Below, in pieces: positions 18,536 through 26,904 of a stretch of DNA of 50,182 bases. The notes beneath the pieces are model-generated. The model made no database searches, had not been told where the DNA came from, and saw nothing but the letters and a program-made list of their open reading frames with translations. Positions within the stretch are counted from its first letter, which is position 1, and every line of letters starts with the position of its first letter. The stretch lies in contig CABWYN010000006.1 of assembly GCA_902509675.1 (NCBI GenBank), positions 1-50,182 on the forward strand, in the 5' to 3' direction. A program made the position numbers and the translations under genes. The stretch comes from an uncultured Bacteroidota bacterium. Its GTDB lineage: Bacteria > Bacteroidota > Bacteroidia > Flavobacteriales > Flavobacteriaceae.

Positions 18536-19024
18536 ATGAAAGATTTAATATCTTTAACTAAAATTATTTTTATGTATTCAATTGATTTTGATAATAGTTT
18601 GATAAAGGATGTTAAACTTGTTGATATAGACCTTTTAAATCCACATGAAAAGATTATTGAAAAAAAGAAAACATCCCTAGCAAAATTTATTAAATCTTAT
18701 GAAAGTTACTATATTATTTCATCGATTGTCTGCTGTCATAAAAGTATGCTAATAGTTGACGGTCATCACAGATATTTTGCTCTTAAAGAATTAGGTTTCA
18801 GGATGGTTCCTGTTACATTAATTGACTATTGTCATGAATCAATCAGAACAGGAAAAAGTAATTCTTTAGAAAAAAAATATATTATTGATGTTGGATATAG
18901 TAAAGAATTAATGGAGCCCAAAAGCACTGAGCACGCCGTTTACTGCAACAAAACAAAAAAATGGCAACCAATTATATTACTATCGTCAATGTTTAAAATT
19001 GAAACAAAAAATTTAATTAAATAA
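18536..19024 (+). CDS. ParB/SbnI-like domain protein
   Basis: A 162-aa protein. Residues about 25-110 resemble the ParB N-terminal/SbnI/SerK fold: LVDIDLLNPHEKI, then IDGHHR-type motif VDGHHRYFALKELG near 80, then VPVTLIDY. In this superfamily the DGHHR region binds nucleotide; members include ParB CTPases, the free serine kinases SerK and SbnI, and sulfiredoxin. There is no helix-turn-helix DNA-binding domain, so plasmid partitioning is unlikely. ATG at 18572 is an alternative start close to the domain. First of four short co-directional genes with gaps of 13, 11 and 5 bp. It is divergent from the 59-aa membrane protein gene, with 25 bp between starts. Confidence 0.7.
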   Translation: MKDLISLTKIIFMYSIDFDNSLIKDVKLVDIDLLNPHEKIIEKKKTSLAKFIKSYESYYIISSIVCCHKSMLIVDGHHRYFALKELGFRMVPVTLIDYCHESIRTGKSNSLEKKYIIDVGYSKELMEPKSTEHAVYCNKTKKWQPIILLSSMFKIETKNLIK

Positions 19025-19037
19025 ATAAACTGAAAAT

Positions 19038-19352
19038 ATGGTGCTATCAACTACTGAATCAATACCAAATAAGGAAATTCACCAAGTTCTTGGAATTGCC
19101 AGAGGATCTACTGTCAGAACCAGAAATGTAGCAAGGGATTTCATTGCTGGATTAAAAAATATTATTGGAGGTGAAATTGAAGAATATACAAAGTTACAGG
19201 CATATGCTAGAGAACAAGCTCTTGAAAGAATGATAGTCGATGCAGGTAAATTAGGAGCAGATGCAATATTAAATATCAGGTTTACAACCTCAGTTATTAC
19301 CCAAGGTGCATCCGAAATTTTAGCTTATGGAACAGCTGTGTCATTCAAATAA
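19038..19352 (+). CDS. YbjQ/UPF0145 family protein
   Basis: A 104-aa protein matching UPF0145 along its length: MVLSTTESIPNKEIHQVLGI at the start, GSTVRTRNVARDFIAGLKNI, LGADAILNIRF and a C-terminal GTAVSF. Family members are about 100-110 aa and form pentamers; their function is not established, though some are described as heavy-metal-binding. No signal peptide is present. It sits 13 bp after the ParB/SbnI-like gene and 11 bp before a 35-aa membrane peptide. Confidence 0.92.
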   Translation: MVLSTTESIPNKEIHQVLGIARGSTVRTRNVARDFIAGLKNIIGGEIEEYTKLQAYAREQALERMIVDAGKLGADAILNIRFTTSVITQGASEILAYGTAVSFK

Positions 19353-19363
19353 TTGAAGAAAAA

Positions 19364-19471
19364 ATGATAAATGCTATTTTATACATAATTATACTTATTT
19401 TATTAATTTGGTTAATTATTAACAGAGTTAATCAAACTAAGAAAGAAAAATTTGATAAACGTAAAAATTAA
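19364..19471 (+). CDS. 35-aa single-pass membrane peptide
   Basis: ATG at 19364 opens 35 codons ending at TAA 19469-19471. The N-terminal 19 residues are almost entirely hydrophobic (INAILYIIILILLIWLII), followed by a basic tail (NRVNQTKKEKFDKRKN). This is the layout of a small membrane protein with a cytoplasmic tail under the positive-inside rule. It lies 11 bp after the ybjQ-like gene and 5 bp before the Cys-rich gene, so translation within the same transcript is plausible. No family recognised. Confidence 0.5.
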   Translation: MINAILYIIILILLIWLIINRVNQTKKEKFDKRKN

Positions 19472-19476
19472 TATTC

Positions 19477-19668
19477 ATGGAAACATATAAATGTAGTAAA
19501 TGCGGAATGGCTGTAAATGCCAGTTGTGCATCATGCAATGAACCCCTAATAAATGACCATTTGTCTTTAGATAACGGACAGGTTGTTCAAATTTCGATGT
19601 GTCCTGAATGCAAGGGTAAAATTAAATCTCCTCAATGTTGTGGTGAAGATATGACATGTCAAGTATAA
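19477..19668 (+). CDS. 63-aa Cys-rich zinc-ribbon-like protein
   Basis: A small protein with ten cysteines in paired arrangement: CSKC (6-9), CASC (17-20), CPEC (42-45), CC (53-54) and a final C near 61. Such spacing suggests two zinc ribbons or another metal cluster. There is no signal peptide and no membrane segment, so it should be cytoplasmic. It begins 5 bp after the 35-aa peptide gene, and the GTG start of the large haloperoxidase fusion follows after 13 bp. I cannot name a family or function. Confidence 0.75.
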   Translation: METYKCSKCGMAVNASCASCNEPLINDHLSLDNGQVVQISMCPECKGKIKSPQCCGEDMTCQV

Positions 19669-19681
19669 TTCAATTTTTGTC

Positions 19682-22600
19682 GTGAAATATAGATTTATTT
19701 TTATTTTTTTCATTTCACAAATTCTTTACTCTCAGCAATTTCGAAATATAAATAGCACCTCTGATTTAGGTCTTTACAGCGATAATAATGGAGTGGCTGT
19801 TGCTGATTATGATCAAGACGGAGATTTAGATGTATTTATTGTCTCAGTATATTCATCAGAAAACGAAGATTCCTGGAGTAGATTATTAGAAAACACAAAT
19901 AATGGTAATTTTATTGATGTAACCGAAAATTCAGGAATTAATCAAAATCTAAATCATGAGATAAACCTGATAAATTACGATGAAAACGGAAATCAAATTT
20001 TAGATGTATTAGAACATGGGGATAGACTTTCTGCTTCATGGGGTGACTTTAACAATGACGGATTTCCAGATCTTTTTTTAGGAAATGCTGTTCAAAGTGA
20101 GCTTTATAAAAATAACGGTAATGGTACCTTTTCAAACATAACTGAATCGGCCGGATTTGAAATTTCATGTAACGAATGCTACATCACAGGTGCTTTGTGG
20201 TTAGATTTTGATTTAGATGGCTATTTAGATATTTTCTTATCTGATTACAATTCTATATCTCCAAACAAATTATACAGAAATTCTGGAAATGAAACATTTG
20301 AGTTAATAGATATTAGTTCCGCTTCTGAAAATGCAAATAGTTTTTCAGCTATTCCTATGTATGTTAATGATGACATGTACCCAGATATTTACATAGCTAA
20401 TGATTTTGATGTTAATAATCAGCTACTAATAAATCAAAATGGGGAAGCTTTTGTTGAAATGGCTAGTGAATATGGAGTTGCTGATCCTTTTGACGGAATG
20501 GGAATTGCAACATGCGATTTTAACAATGATCTAAATTTAGATTTTTATGTAACTAATATCAAAGAAAACAGTTTGTATGCTAAAGACATTTTTGATGCTG
20601 AATATGACTACACAAATTTTTCTGAAGATTTAAATGTTTATGATGTTGGATGGTCATGGGGAGCTATTTTTTCAGATTATAATCACGATGGTTTTGAAGA
20701 TCTTTATGTGGCAAATGGGTTTTTTACTAATGAGAGAAATATTTATTTTGAAAATATTCAGGTTGGAAATAATAATACATTTGAGCAAGGTTTTTTTTCT
20801 GACAATGTTATGTCACTACAGCACACAAAGAGTAGGTCAGTAAATTCTTTTGACTATGATAATGACGGGGATCTCGACCTGATTTTTTCTATTTTTGATA
20901 ATGATTTAAATATGTGGGAGAACACATCTGTTGATAATCAGTATACTGACGAGATAATGGGTGCGTGGGTGAAATTCGATCTTGAGGGTTCAACTTCTAA
21001 TAAAGACGGGCTTGGGACGATTTTAGAGGTAGAATTTGAGGACGGAACCAAACAAATTAGACACTATAACGGTTCTGGCTACCAACATCAGTCTATCCAG
21101 TCTACCCATTTTGGTGGTGGAGATAATAATATGATCACTACCCTAAAGGTAAAATGGCCAAGTTCTGGAGAGGAAATATATTCTAATATTGAAATGAACT
21201 CAACCTATGAAATAATTGAGGGTCAAGGAATTCAATCTACCGATAATAATTCGTCAGTATTTATTTATGGATGTACTAATGAAAATTCCTGTAATTATGA
21301 TCAAAATGCCACTATAGATGACGGTTCATGCACCTATATAAATTCGCAAGAAATTCTAGGTCAAAATATTGCTCAGCCTCTGACAATATCCAGTTACAGT
21401 TATGTAGATAATTCAATCTTAGATTTTGAATGGAGTGTTGAAAACGGGAATATTATTTCAGGAAACGGTTCACAAGAAATAATTGTTCAGTGGGACATAG
21501 CTGAAATGGGTAGAATATCTCTAGTAGTTACCGATGAAAATTGTTCATCAAACGCAATAGAACTTGACGTTGAACTGGTATTATCTATATCTTCTGATGA
21601 ATACAATTTCTCCGTTGCAAGACTTTGGAACGAGGTTTTATTATACTCTATTAGAAATGATTTTGCTCGACCAACTGTACATGCAAGAAATTTATTTCAT
21701 GTAAGTGCAGCAATGTATGATGCTTGGGCTATTGTAAATAATATCGGAACCCCGTATTTAATCGGAAACTCTCTGAATGGTTTTAATACACAATTTTCAC
21801 AATTTTCAAACTCTGAGGATGAAGACATGAACAATATTAATGCAATTAGCTACGCAGCCTACAGATTAATAAAACATCGTTTTTCACAGTCTCCAGGTTA
21901 TGAAAAAATTGAACAAAAGTGTAATGCACTTATGAGCTTGTTAAATTTAGAAATTGATTTTCTTGATTCTTCAGAAAATAGTTATAATTCTTCGTCCCTT
22001 GGAAATTTCATTGCTGAAAAATATATTGGATATGGCATATTGGATGGTTCGAATGAACAATTCGACTATATAAATCAATATTACATGCCTGTAAATGACC
22101 CTATGGCGCCAATTTTTTCTGGAAATCCTGAACTTATAAATCCAAACAGGTGGCAGCCATTAACATTAGATGTTTTCGTTGATCAAAGTGGAAATATATT
22201 GTCCGAAACTACACCTGAATTTTTGGGAGCTGAATGGGGCAATGTTTGGCCATTTGGATTGAATAGCGATGATGTTTCTGAATTTGAAAGAGATGGGGAT
22301 GTATATAAGGTTTATCATGATCCAGGACCACCACCATTGATTGATGAAGACTCAGAAACAAATGAATTATTCACAGAAGCTTTCTCCATGGTTTCTGTAT
22401 GGGGGTCTCATTTAACCCCTCTGGATAATACGGTTTGGGATATTTCACCGAATTCTATTGGAAATATTGATAACAATACATATCCAGATGATTTTTCTGA
22501 ATATCTGTCATTTTATAATTATTTTGAAGGAAATGATTCGGGCCAAGGATATTCTTTAAATCCTATTACAAATCAACCATATGATATCCAAAATGTCAGA

Positions 22601-23707
22601 AGAGGTGACTATACAAGAGTTTTAGCTGAGTATTGGGCTGACGGACCAGATTCTGAGACCCCACCAGGACATTGGTTTGTATTGCTTAATTCCGTAAGTG
22701 ATAATCCTAATTTAGAGAAAAAATTCAAAGGTTTAGGTAACGAATTAACTGATTTGGAATGGGACGTTAAATCATACTTTATTCTTGGAGGTGTAATGCA
22801 TGATGTAGCTATCTCCGTTTGGGGTATAAAGGGTTGGTATGATTATATTAGGCCTATCTCCGCAATAAGATATTTTTCAGAAATGGGTCAAAGTTCAGAT
22901 CCAAGTTTAGAAAATTACAATGAAAATGGATTTAAATTGATTGATGGCTTGATTGAAGTTGTAGATGAAGGAGATTTATTAGCAGGAGATGAAAATGAAA
23001 ACGTGGGTAAAATTAAATTATTCACTTGGAAGGGTCATACATATGTTGAAAATACAGAAAATGATTTTGCTGGTGTAGGTTGGATTTTAGCAGAAAATTG
23101 GTGGCCATACCAAAGACCTACATTTGTAACTCCCAATTTTGCTGGCTATGTTTCTGGGCACTCAACATATTCTAGGGCAGCTGCAGAAATGCTTGAAAAC
23201 TTCACAGGTAGTCCATATTTTCCTGGTGGGTTGGAGATTTTTAAAGCTAAGCAAAATGACTTTTTGGTTTTTGAAGAAGGCCCAAGTCAAGATGTTGAAT
23301 TACAATGGGTTTCATATAAAGATGCTGCAGACCAATGTAGTTTGTCAAGAATTTGGGGTGGTATTCATCCCTACATTGACGATATTCCTGGCAGAAGGAT
23401 AGGGGATGTTATAGGAAATGAAAGTTTTGAATTTGGGGCTGAATATTTTGAAAATAATTTATCCACTGCTAATAACTTATTTAAAGACATTAAACTTCTC
23501 AAAAACCCTGTAAGAATTGGTGATGAGATTGTCTTAATCAATGTAACTGGAAGTGAAAACTTGATTTTATATAATTTAAATGGTCAGCAAATTTCATTTG
23601 ACTTTAGATATGATGATAACAATATATTTATCCCTACCAGTAATTTAAGTCAGGGAATATATATATTAAAATCAAATGAAATTAGTTTTAAGGTGATAGT
23701 GCATTAA
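19682..23707 (+). CDS. Secreted FG-GAP/UnbV protein fused to a vanadium-dependent haloperoxidase, with T9SS tail
   Basis: A 1341-aa protein with a GTG start and signal peptide ending near ILYSQ. Residues 40-400 hold FG-GAP/VCBS calcium loops (DYDQDGDLD, DFNNDGFPD, DFDLDGYLD, DYNHDGFED, DYDNDGDLD). An ASPIC/UnbV domain follows at about 430-515, a Cys-containing CTNENSCNYDQNATIDDGSC segment near 532 and a PKD-like stretch to about 640. Residues 645-1250 form a PAP2/haloperoxidase domain with the whole vanadate pocket: K1050 and R1057 (spacing 7), S1158-G1159-H1160, and R1223 and H1229 (spacing 6). The last 70 residues are a T9SS type A sorting domain. The family oxidises halides with hydrogen peroxide; halide choice is not readable. 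It should be outside the cell or on the surface. Confidence 0.9.
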   Translation: MKYRFIFIFFISQILYSQQFRNINSTSDLGLYSDNNGVAVADYDQDGDLDVFIVSVYSSENEDSWSRLLENTNNGNFIDVTENSGINQNLNHEINLINYDENGNQILDVLEHGDRLSASWGDFNNDGFPDLFLGNAVQSELYKNNGNGTFSNITESAGFEISCNECYITGALWLDFDLDGYLDIFLSDYNSISPNKLYRNSGNETFELIDISSASENANSFSAIPMYVNDDMYPDIYIANDFDVNNQLLINQNGEAFVEMASEYGVADPFDGMGIATCDFNNDLNLDFYVTNIKENSLYAKDIFDAEYDYTNFSEDLNVYDVGWSWGAIFSDYNHDGFEDLYVANGFFTNERNIYFENIQVGNNNTFEQGFFSDNVMSLQHTKSRSVNSFDYDNDGDLDLIFSIFDNDLNMWENTSVDNQYTDEIMGAWVKFDLEGSTSNKDGLGTILEVEFEDGTKQIRHYNGSGYQHQSIQSTHFGGGDNNMITTLKVKWPSSGEEIYSNIEMNSTYEIIEGQGIQSTDNNSSVFIYGCTNENSCNYDQNATIDDGSCTYINSQEILGQNIAQPLTISSYSYVDNSILDFEWSVENGNIISGNGSQEIIVQWDIAEMGRISLVVTDENCSSNAIELDVELVLSISSDEYNFSVARLWNEVLLYSIRNDFARPTVHARNLFHVSAAMYDAWAIVNNIGTPYLIGNSLNGFNTQFSQFSNSEDEDMNNINAISYAAYRLIKHRFSQSPGYEKIEQKCNALMSLLNLEIDFLDSSENSYNSSSLGNFIAEKYIGYGILDGSNEQFDYINQYYMPVNDPMAPIFSGNPELINPNRWQPLTLDVFVDQSGNILSETTPEFLGAEWGNVWPFGLNSDDVSEFERDGDVYKVYHDPGPPPLIDEDSETNELFTEAFSMVSVWGSHLTPLDNTVWDISPNSIGNIDNNTYPDDFSEYLSFYNYFEGNDSGQGYSLNPITNQPYDIQNVRRGDYTRVLAEYWADGPDSETPPGHWFVLLNSVSDNPNLEKKFKGLGNELTDLEWDVKSYFILGGVMHDVAISVWGIKGWYDYIRPISAIRYFSEMGQSSDPSLENYNENGFKLIDGLIEVVDEGDLLAGDENENVGKIKLFTWKGHTYVENTENDFAGVGWILAENWWPYQRPTFVTPNFAGYVSGHSTYSRAAAEMLENFTGSPYFPGGLEIFKAKQNDFLVFEEGPSQDVELQWVSYKDAADQCSLSRIWGGIHPYIDDIPGRRIGDVIGNESFEFGAEYFENNLSTANNLFKDIKLLKNPVRIGDEIVLINVTGSENLILYNLNGQQISFDFRYDDNNIFIPTSNLSQGIYILKSNEISFKVIVH

Positions 23708-23739
23708 TATATTTCTTTCTTATTTTTGAGTTCAAAATT

Positions 23740-23813
23740 GGCCTCGTAGCATAACTGAATAGTGCATCTGATTACGGCTCAGAAGGTTGGGGGTTTGAAT
23801 CCCTCCGAGGTCA
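23740..23813 (+). tRNA. tRNA-Arg (anticodon ACG)
   Basis: A 74-nt cloverleaf. The acceptor stem GGCCTCG pairs with CGAGGTC (one G-U). The anticodon stem TCTGA/TCAGA holds the loop TTACGGC with anticodon ACG. The T arm is GGGGG-TTTGAAT-CCCTC and the discriminator is A23813. CCA is not encoded. It starts 32 bp after the haloperoxidase stop. Its last 22 bp and the next 2 bp recur 3.3 kb downstream (27099-27123). The 374-bp stretch 23708-24081 holds this tRNA, its terminator, an AT-rich 9-bp inverted repeat (23912-23933) and the operator region of the next gene. Confidence 0.96.
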
Positions 23814-23815
23814 CA
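23791..23815 (+). repeat. Direct repeat, left copy: 3' end of tRNA-Arg (candidate att site)
   Basis: A 25-bp stretch covering the T arm and 3' acceptor strand of tRNA-Arg plus two flanking bases. It matches 27099-27123 in the same orientation at 24 of 25 positions; the one difference is C23805 against T27113. Site-specific integrases often use exactly this part of tRNA genes. Confidence 0.8.
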
Positions 23816-23816
23816 A

Positions 23817-23846
23817 AAAGGAATAGCTCTTTTGAGTTATTCCTTT
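23817..23846 (+). terminator. Rho-independent terminator after tRNA-Arg
   Basis: A 13-bp stem: AAAGGAATAGCTC pairs with GAGTTATTCCTTT (one G-U) around a TTTT loop. It starts four bases after the tRNA. The 3' arm ends in TTT and continues CTATT, so the T tract is short. Confidence 0.75.
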
Positions 23847-24002
23847 CTATTATCCATAATTTTCTCTTCAAAATTTACAATGTTTTTGTGAAATTCGTAG
23901 TATATTAATTCTTTTAATGATAAATCATTAAAAAACTAAACCTATGTTTATAAAATTCACATATTTAATTTATAAACATTAATAAATTCAAAAAAAAAGT
24001 AT

Positions 24003-24010
24003 TATTTTTG
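24003..24010 (+). promoter_or_regulatory. Candidate -7 promoter box of the surface-protein gene
   Basis: TATTTTTG matches TAnnTTTG, the Bacteroidota -7 element. No clear TTG box lies 18-20 bp upstream. Its position 13 bp before a perfect palindrome and 71 bp before the ATG makes it the best promoter candidate for the 938-aa gene. Confidence 0.45.
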
Positions 24011-24023
24011 CCATCATATTTTA

Positions 24024-24043
24024 TATCGAAAACGTTTTCGATA
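24024..24043. promoter_or_regulatory. LacI-family-type operator palindrome
   Basis: TATCGAAAACGTTTTCGATA is a perfect 20-bp palindrome with the central CG and AAAACG/CGTTTT half-sites typical of LacI/GalR-family operators. It lies just after the candidate -7 box (24003-24010), where a bound protein would block transcription, and 38 bp before the 938-aa gene. No LacI-type regulator gene is in this window. Confidence 0.65.
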
Positions 24044-24081
24044 AATACTTAAAATATTAATATTTCAAAAGTTTAAAAATT

Positions 24082-26898
24082 ATGAGATTCTTTTTAACCC
24101 TCTTTTTTACCTTATCAATAACATTCAATGCTTTTTCTCAAACAGCTGCTGCAATTGCTGACAACAGTGGAGGAGGAACTGCTTTAACTTTTCAGACTAC
24201 GGGTAATGCTTCATGGCCATACAAATTCAATGCTTCTCGTTGGGATAGTGGTAATTCAGTTTATGTTGTAAAAGATGGAAAGTCTTCTCAAAATGCTCAA
24301 ACTTTGAAAATTTACGTTACATCATTACCTGACGGTGGCGCCAATTATCGTACTTACAAAACAAATGTTAACAATACTGCTATTCTAGGGAACTCGACTG
24401 CCCTTGCTCTTGGATTAAACACAATGACAGTTTCTGCAGTTGCTTTTGATAGAACTGTTTTATTCCAATTTAGTAGCGGTGCTGTTGAATACAATGCAAT
24501 ATATTATAATAATAATGTTGGTGTAGATGATGGGGGAGCTACGATTCTGGATGGAGATATTAACACTACAGCATCACCAAGTATTTTTTCAACAACATCT
24601 TCTGGATCTTGGCCTCGTGCAATGACTGTAGTTAGCTCATCCGATGGAGCAACTAGTCAACTAGAACAAGTAATTAAGTTTAATGTTACACAGTTAGACG
24701 GAGATGAGGCTAATTACAGAGTCTATAAAACACTCGCTAATGGAAGCGGAAATAATGGCGCAACAACTGCACTTAGACTAGGACTTAATGAAATAACTGT
24801 TTCTGCAGTTGCTTTCGATAGAACTATAAAAATCCAATTTAGTGAAAGTAGTAATATAGCTTTAAGAGAAGTTTCGGTAAATAATTCCACTTCTGATGAT
24901 GTTGATTCATCGGTATTATTTGCTGATACAGGTAATGCTTCATGGCCAAGAGTGCTCACCGCTGTTACAGAATCTCAGCGTACAACAAGTCAGGCAGCAC
25001 AAACGTTGAATATTTTTATCACAAAATTACCAGGAGCCGGTGCAAATTACAGAAAATACATAACCTATCGTGGTGGAGCCAGCGAGTTTACTGGTACAGC
25101 CAAGCTTACCCTAGGACCAAATACAATAACCCAAGCTTCTGTTGATTTTAATCGAACCCTCAAATGGCAATTTAGTAACAACGAAATTGAATTTAGCTCA
25201 ATTACCTTGAATGATGCTGTTTTTTGGGATGGTAGTACAGATACTGATTGGGATACTGCTGCGAATTGGAGTAATTCAACAGTACCAACATCATCTACAG
25301 ATGTTTTAATTCGTGGAGGCGCCACTAATTATCCCATAGCTACTAATGTAACAGTAGATGCAGGTCAGTCAATAAATATTTCTAAGGGAGGCTCTTTAAA
25401 AATAAATGGTAATTTAACCAATAACGGTACGATTTTTCTAGATTCTGACAGTAACGAATTTGCATCAATTATTGTTGGAGGCACATCTTCAGGAAACATA
25501 ACTTACAGTAGATATGTTAATCTAGCGGGTATCGTTGGAGATGGTTCTGAGTGGGATTTAATTGGCTCACCTGTAGATGGACAATCTATTAGCGCTTTTG
25601 CTACAACAAATACTGTAGTAACGGGAACTAATACTGTAAGTGGAACTAATACAACTGCAACTTTAGCAACTAATGGTTCAGCATATGCTGTAGGAGAATA
25701 TGATAATAGTACTGATACATGGACAAACTTTACAACAGGTACTGTTGCAGGCGCAGGTGATTTTGATATAGGTAAAGGATATCAAATGGGAAGTGTGAGT
25801 AGTACTTTATCTAGATTACATTTTACGGGTACAATTGCTACTAGTGATCAATTACAGGCAATTATCGATAATGATGCAGCAAACTCAGGTTCAGGTAGAA
25901 GATGGTCTCTTATTGCAAACCCTTTTCCGTCGTTCTTAAATGCTAATTCTAATGCTGATGGTTCTAATAATTTTCTGACAGTAAATGCATCTAAAATACA
26001 TGATAGTTACGAAGCAATTTATGGGTATGACGGAGATGGCTCAGGATATACAGTGTATAATCAATCCACTGCTGCAACATATATAGCTCCTGGTCAAGGG
26101 TTTTTTGTTGCATCAGCCAGTACAAGCTCTGATGATGTAACTTTCAGTGAAGCAATGCAAACCATAACAGGAACCGATGATTTTGTTCTTGGAGATATTA
26201 TGGATGATGATTTTGAGTTAATTCTTAAACTTTATGAAGGAGATACTGAAATTGATTACACTAGGTTTTATTTTAAAGATGGTCTAAACCTTAATTTAGA
26301 TCCTGGTTATGATGCTGGTCATTTCAATCAAGAAGCCTCTCTAATGTCAAGATTAATAGAAGATGATGAAGGGATTGGTTTTGTAATTAATGCAATGGGT
26401 ATAGAGAATGTAAATAATGCCATTATTCCACTTGAAATTAACAGAGAAGCTGGTTCTGATTTTAGAATTAGTATTGACACCTTCGATATTTATGCGGGAA
26501 CAAATGTTTATATAGAAGATAATCAAAACGGTACAATGACCTTATTAAATGAAGAGGACTTTATTCTTTCTCCAGAAAGTAACTTAAGTGATGCCGGTAG
26601 ATTCTTTGTTCACTTAACTCAAGATACATTCTCTAACGAAGAGCCTGTAGAAACAAATCACTTAAATGCATTTAAGTTTGATACAAATAACTTTATTACC
26701 ATTGAGGGATTAGCTTCATTGGATAATCAAATAAATGTAAGCTTATACAATATCATTGGAAAAGAAGTATTATCTACAGTTTTAGCTAATAATACAAATA
26801 CACAAACTGTATCTACCTTAGGATTATCTAAAGGAATTTATATAATCAAACTAGAATATGGAAATAGCATATTAACTAAGAAACTTATTATTAAATAA
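24082..26898 (+). CDS. T9SS-secreted surface protein with three N-terminal repeats
   Basis: A 938-aa protein with a signal peptide ending near FNAFSQ. Three homologous blocks begin near residues 41, 174 and 284; each contains (G/S)xxSWP, a LP/LDGxxANYRxY segment and xVxFxRTxxxQFS. Two of them share almost identical DNA around TTTCTGCAGTTGCTTT. Next is a WDGSTDTDWDTAANW segment near 386 with beta-helix-like sequence, then a long Asp/Asn/Thr-rich region. A T9SS type A sorting domain ends the protein (INVSLYNIIGKEVL ... KGIYIIKLEYG ... KKLIIK). No catalytic motif is visible; carbohydrate or particle binding is only a guess. The gene is preceded by a LacI-type palindrome and followed after 6 bp by a 57-aa peptide gene, all between tRNA-Arg repeats. 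Confidence 0.88.
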   Translation: MRFFLTLFFTLSITFNAFSQTAAAIADNSGGGTALTFQTTGNASWPYKFNASRWDSGNSVYVVKDGKSSQNAQTLKIYVTSLPDGGANYRTYKTNVNNTAILGNSTALALGLNTMTVSAVAFDRTVLFQFSSGAVEYNAIYYNNNVGVDDGGATILDGDINTTASPSIFSTTSSGSWPRAMTVVSSSDGATSQLEQVIKFNVTQLDGDEANYRVYKTLANGSGNNGATTALRLGLNEITVSAVAFDRTIKIQFSESSNIALREVSVNNSTSDDVDSSVLFADTGNASWPRVLTAVTESQRTTSQAAQTLNIFITKLPGAGANYRKYITYRGGASEFTGTAKLTLGPNTITQASVDFNRTLKWQFSNNEIEFSSITLNDAVFWDGSTDTDWDTAANWSNSTVPTSSTDVLIRGGATNYPIATNVTVDAGQSINISKGGSLKINGNLTNNGTIFLDSDSNEFASIIVGGTSSGNITYSRYVNLAGIVGDGSEWDLIGSPVDGQSISAFATTNTVVTGTNTVSGTNTTATLATNGSAYAVGEYDNSTDTWTNFTTGTVAGAGDFDIGKGYQMGSVSSTLSRLHFTGTIATSDQLQAIIDNDAANSGSGRRWSLIANPFPSFLNANSNADGSNNFLTVNASKIHDSYEAIYGYDGDGSGYTVYNQSTAATYIAPGQGFFVASASTSSDDVTFSEAMQTITGTDDFVLGDIMDDDFELILKLYEGDTEIDYTRFYFKDGLNLNLDPGYDAGHFNQEASLMSRLIEDDEGIGFVINAMGIENVNNAIIPLEINREAGSDFRISIDTFDIYAGTNVYIEDNQNGTMTLLNEEDFILSPESNLSDAGRFFVHLTQDTFSNEEPVETNHLNAFKFDTNNFITIEGLASLDNQINVSLYNIIGKEVLSTVLANNTNTQTVSTLGLSKGIYIIKLEYGNSILTKKLIIK

Positions 26899-26904
26899 TA
26901 ACAT

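Noticed and set aside
18536-19024. ParB-like gene as part of a plasmid or phage partition system
   Set aside because: There is no ParA, no helix-turn-helix domain and no parS-like repeats; only the N-terminal nucleotide-binding fold is present.
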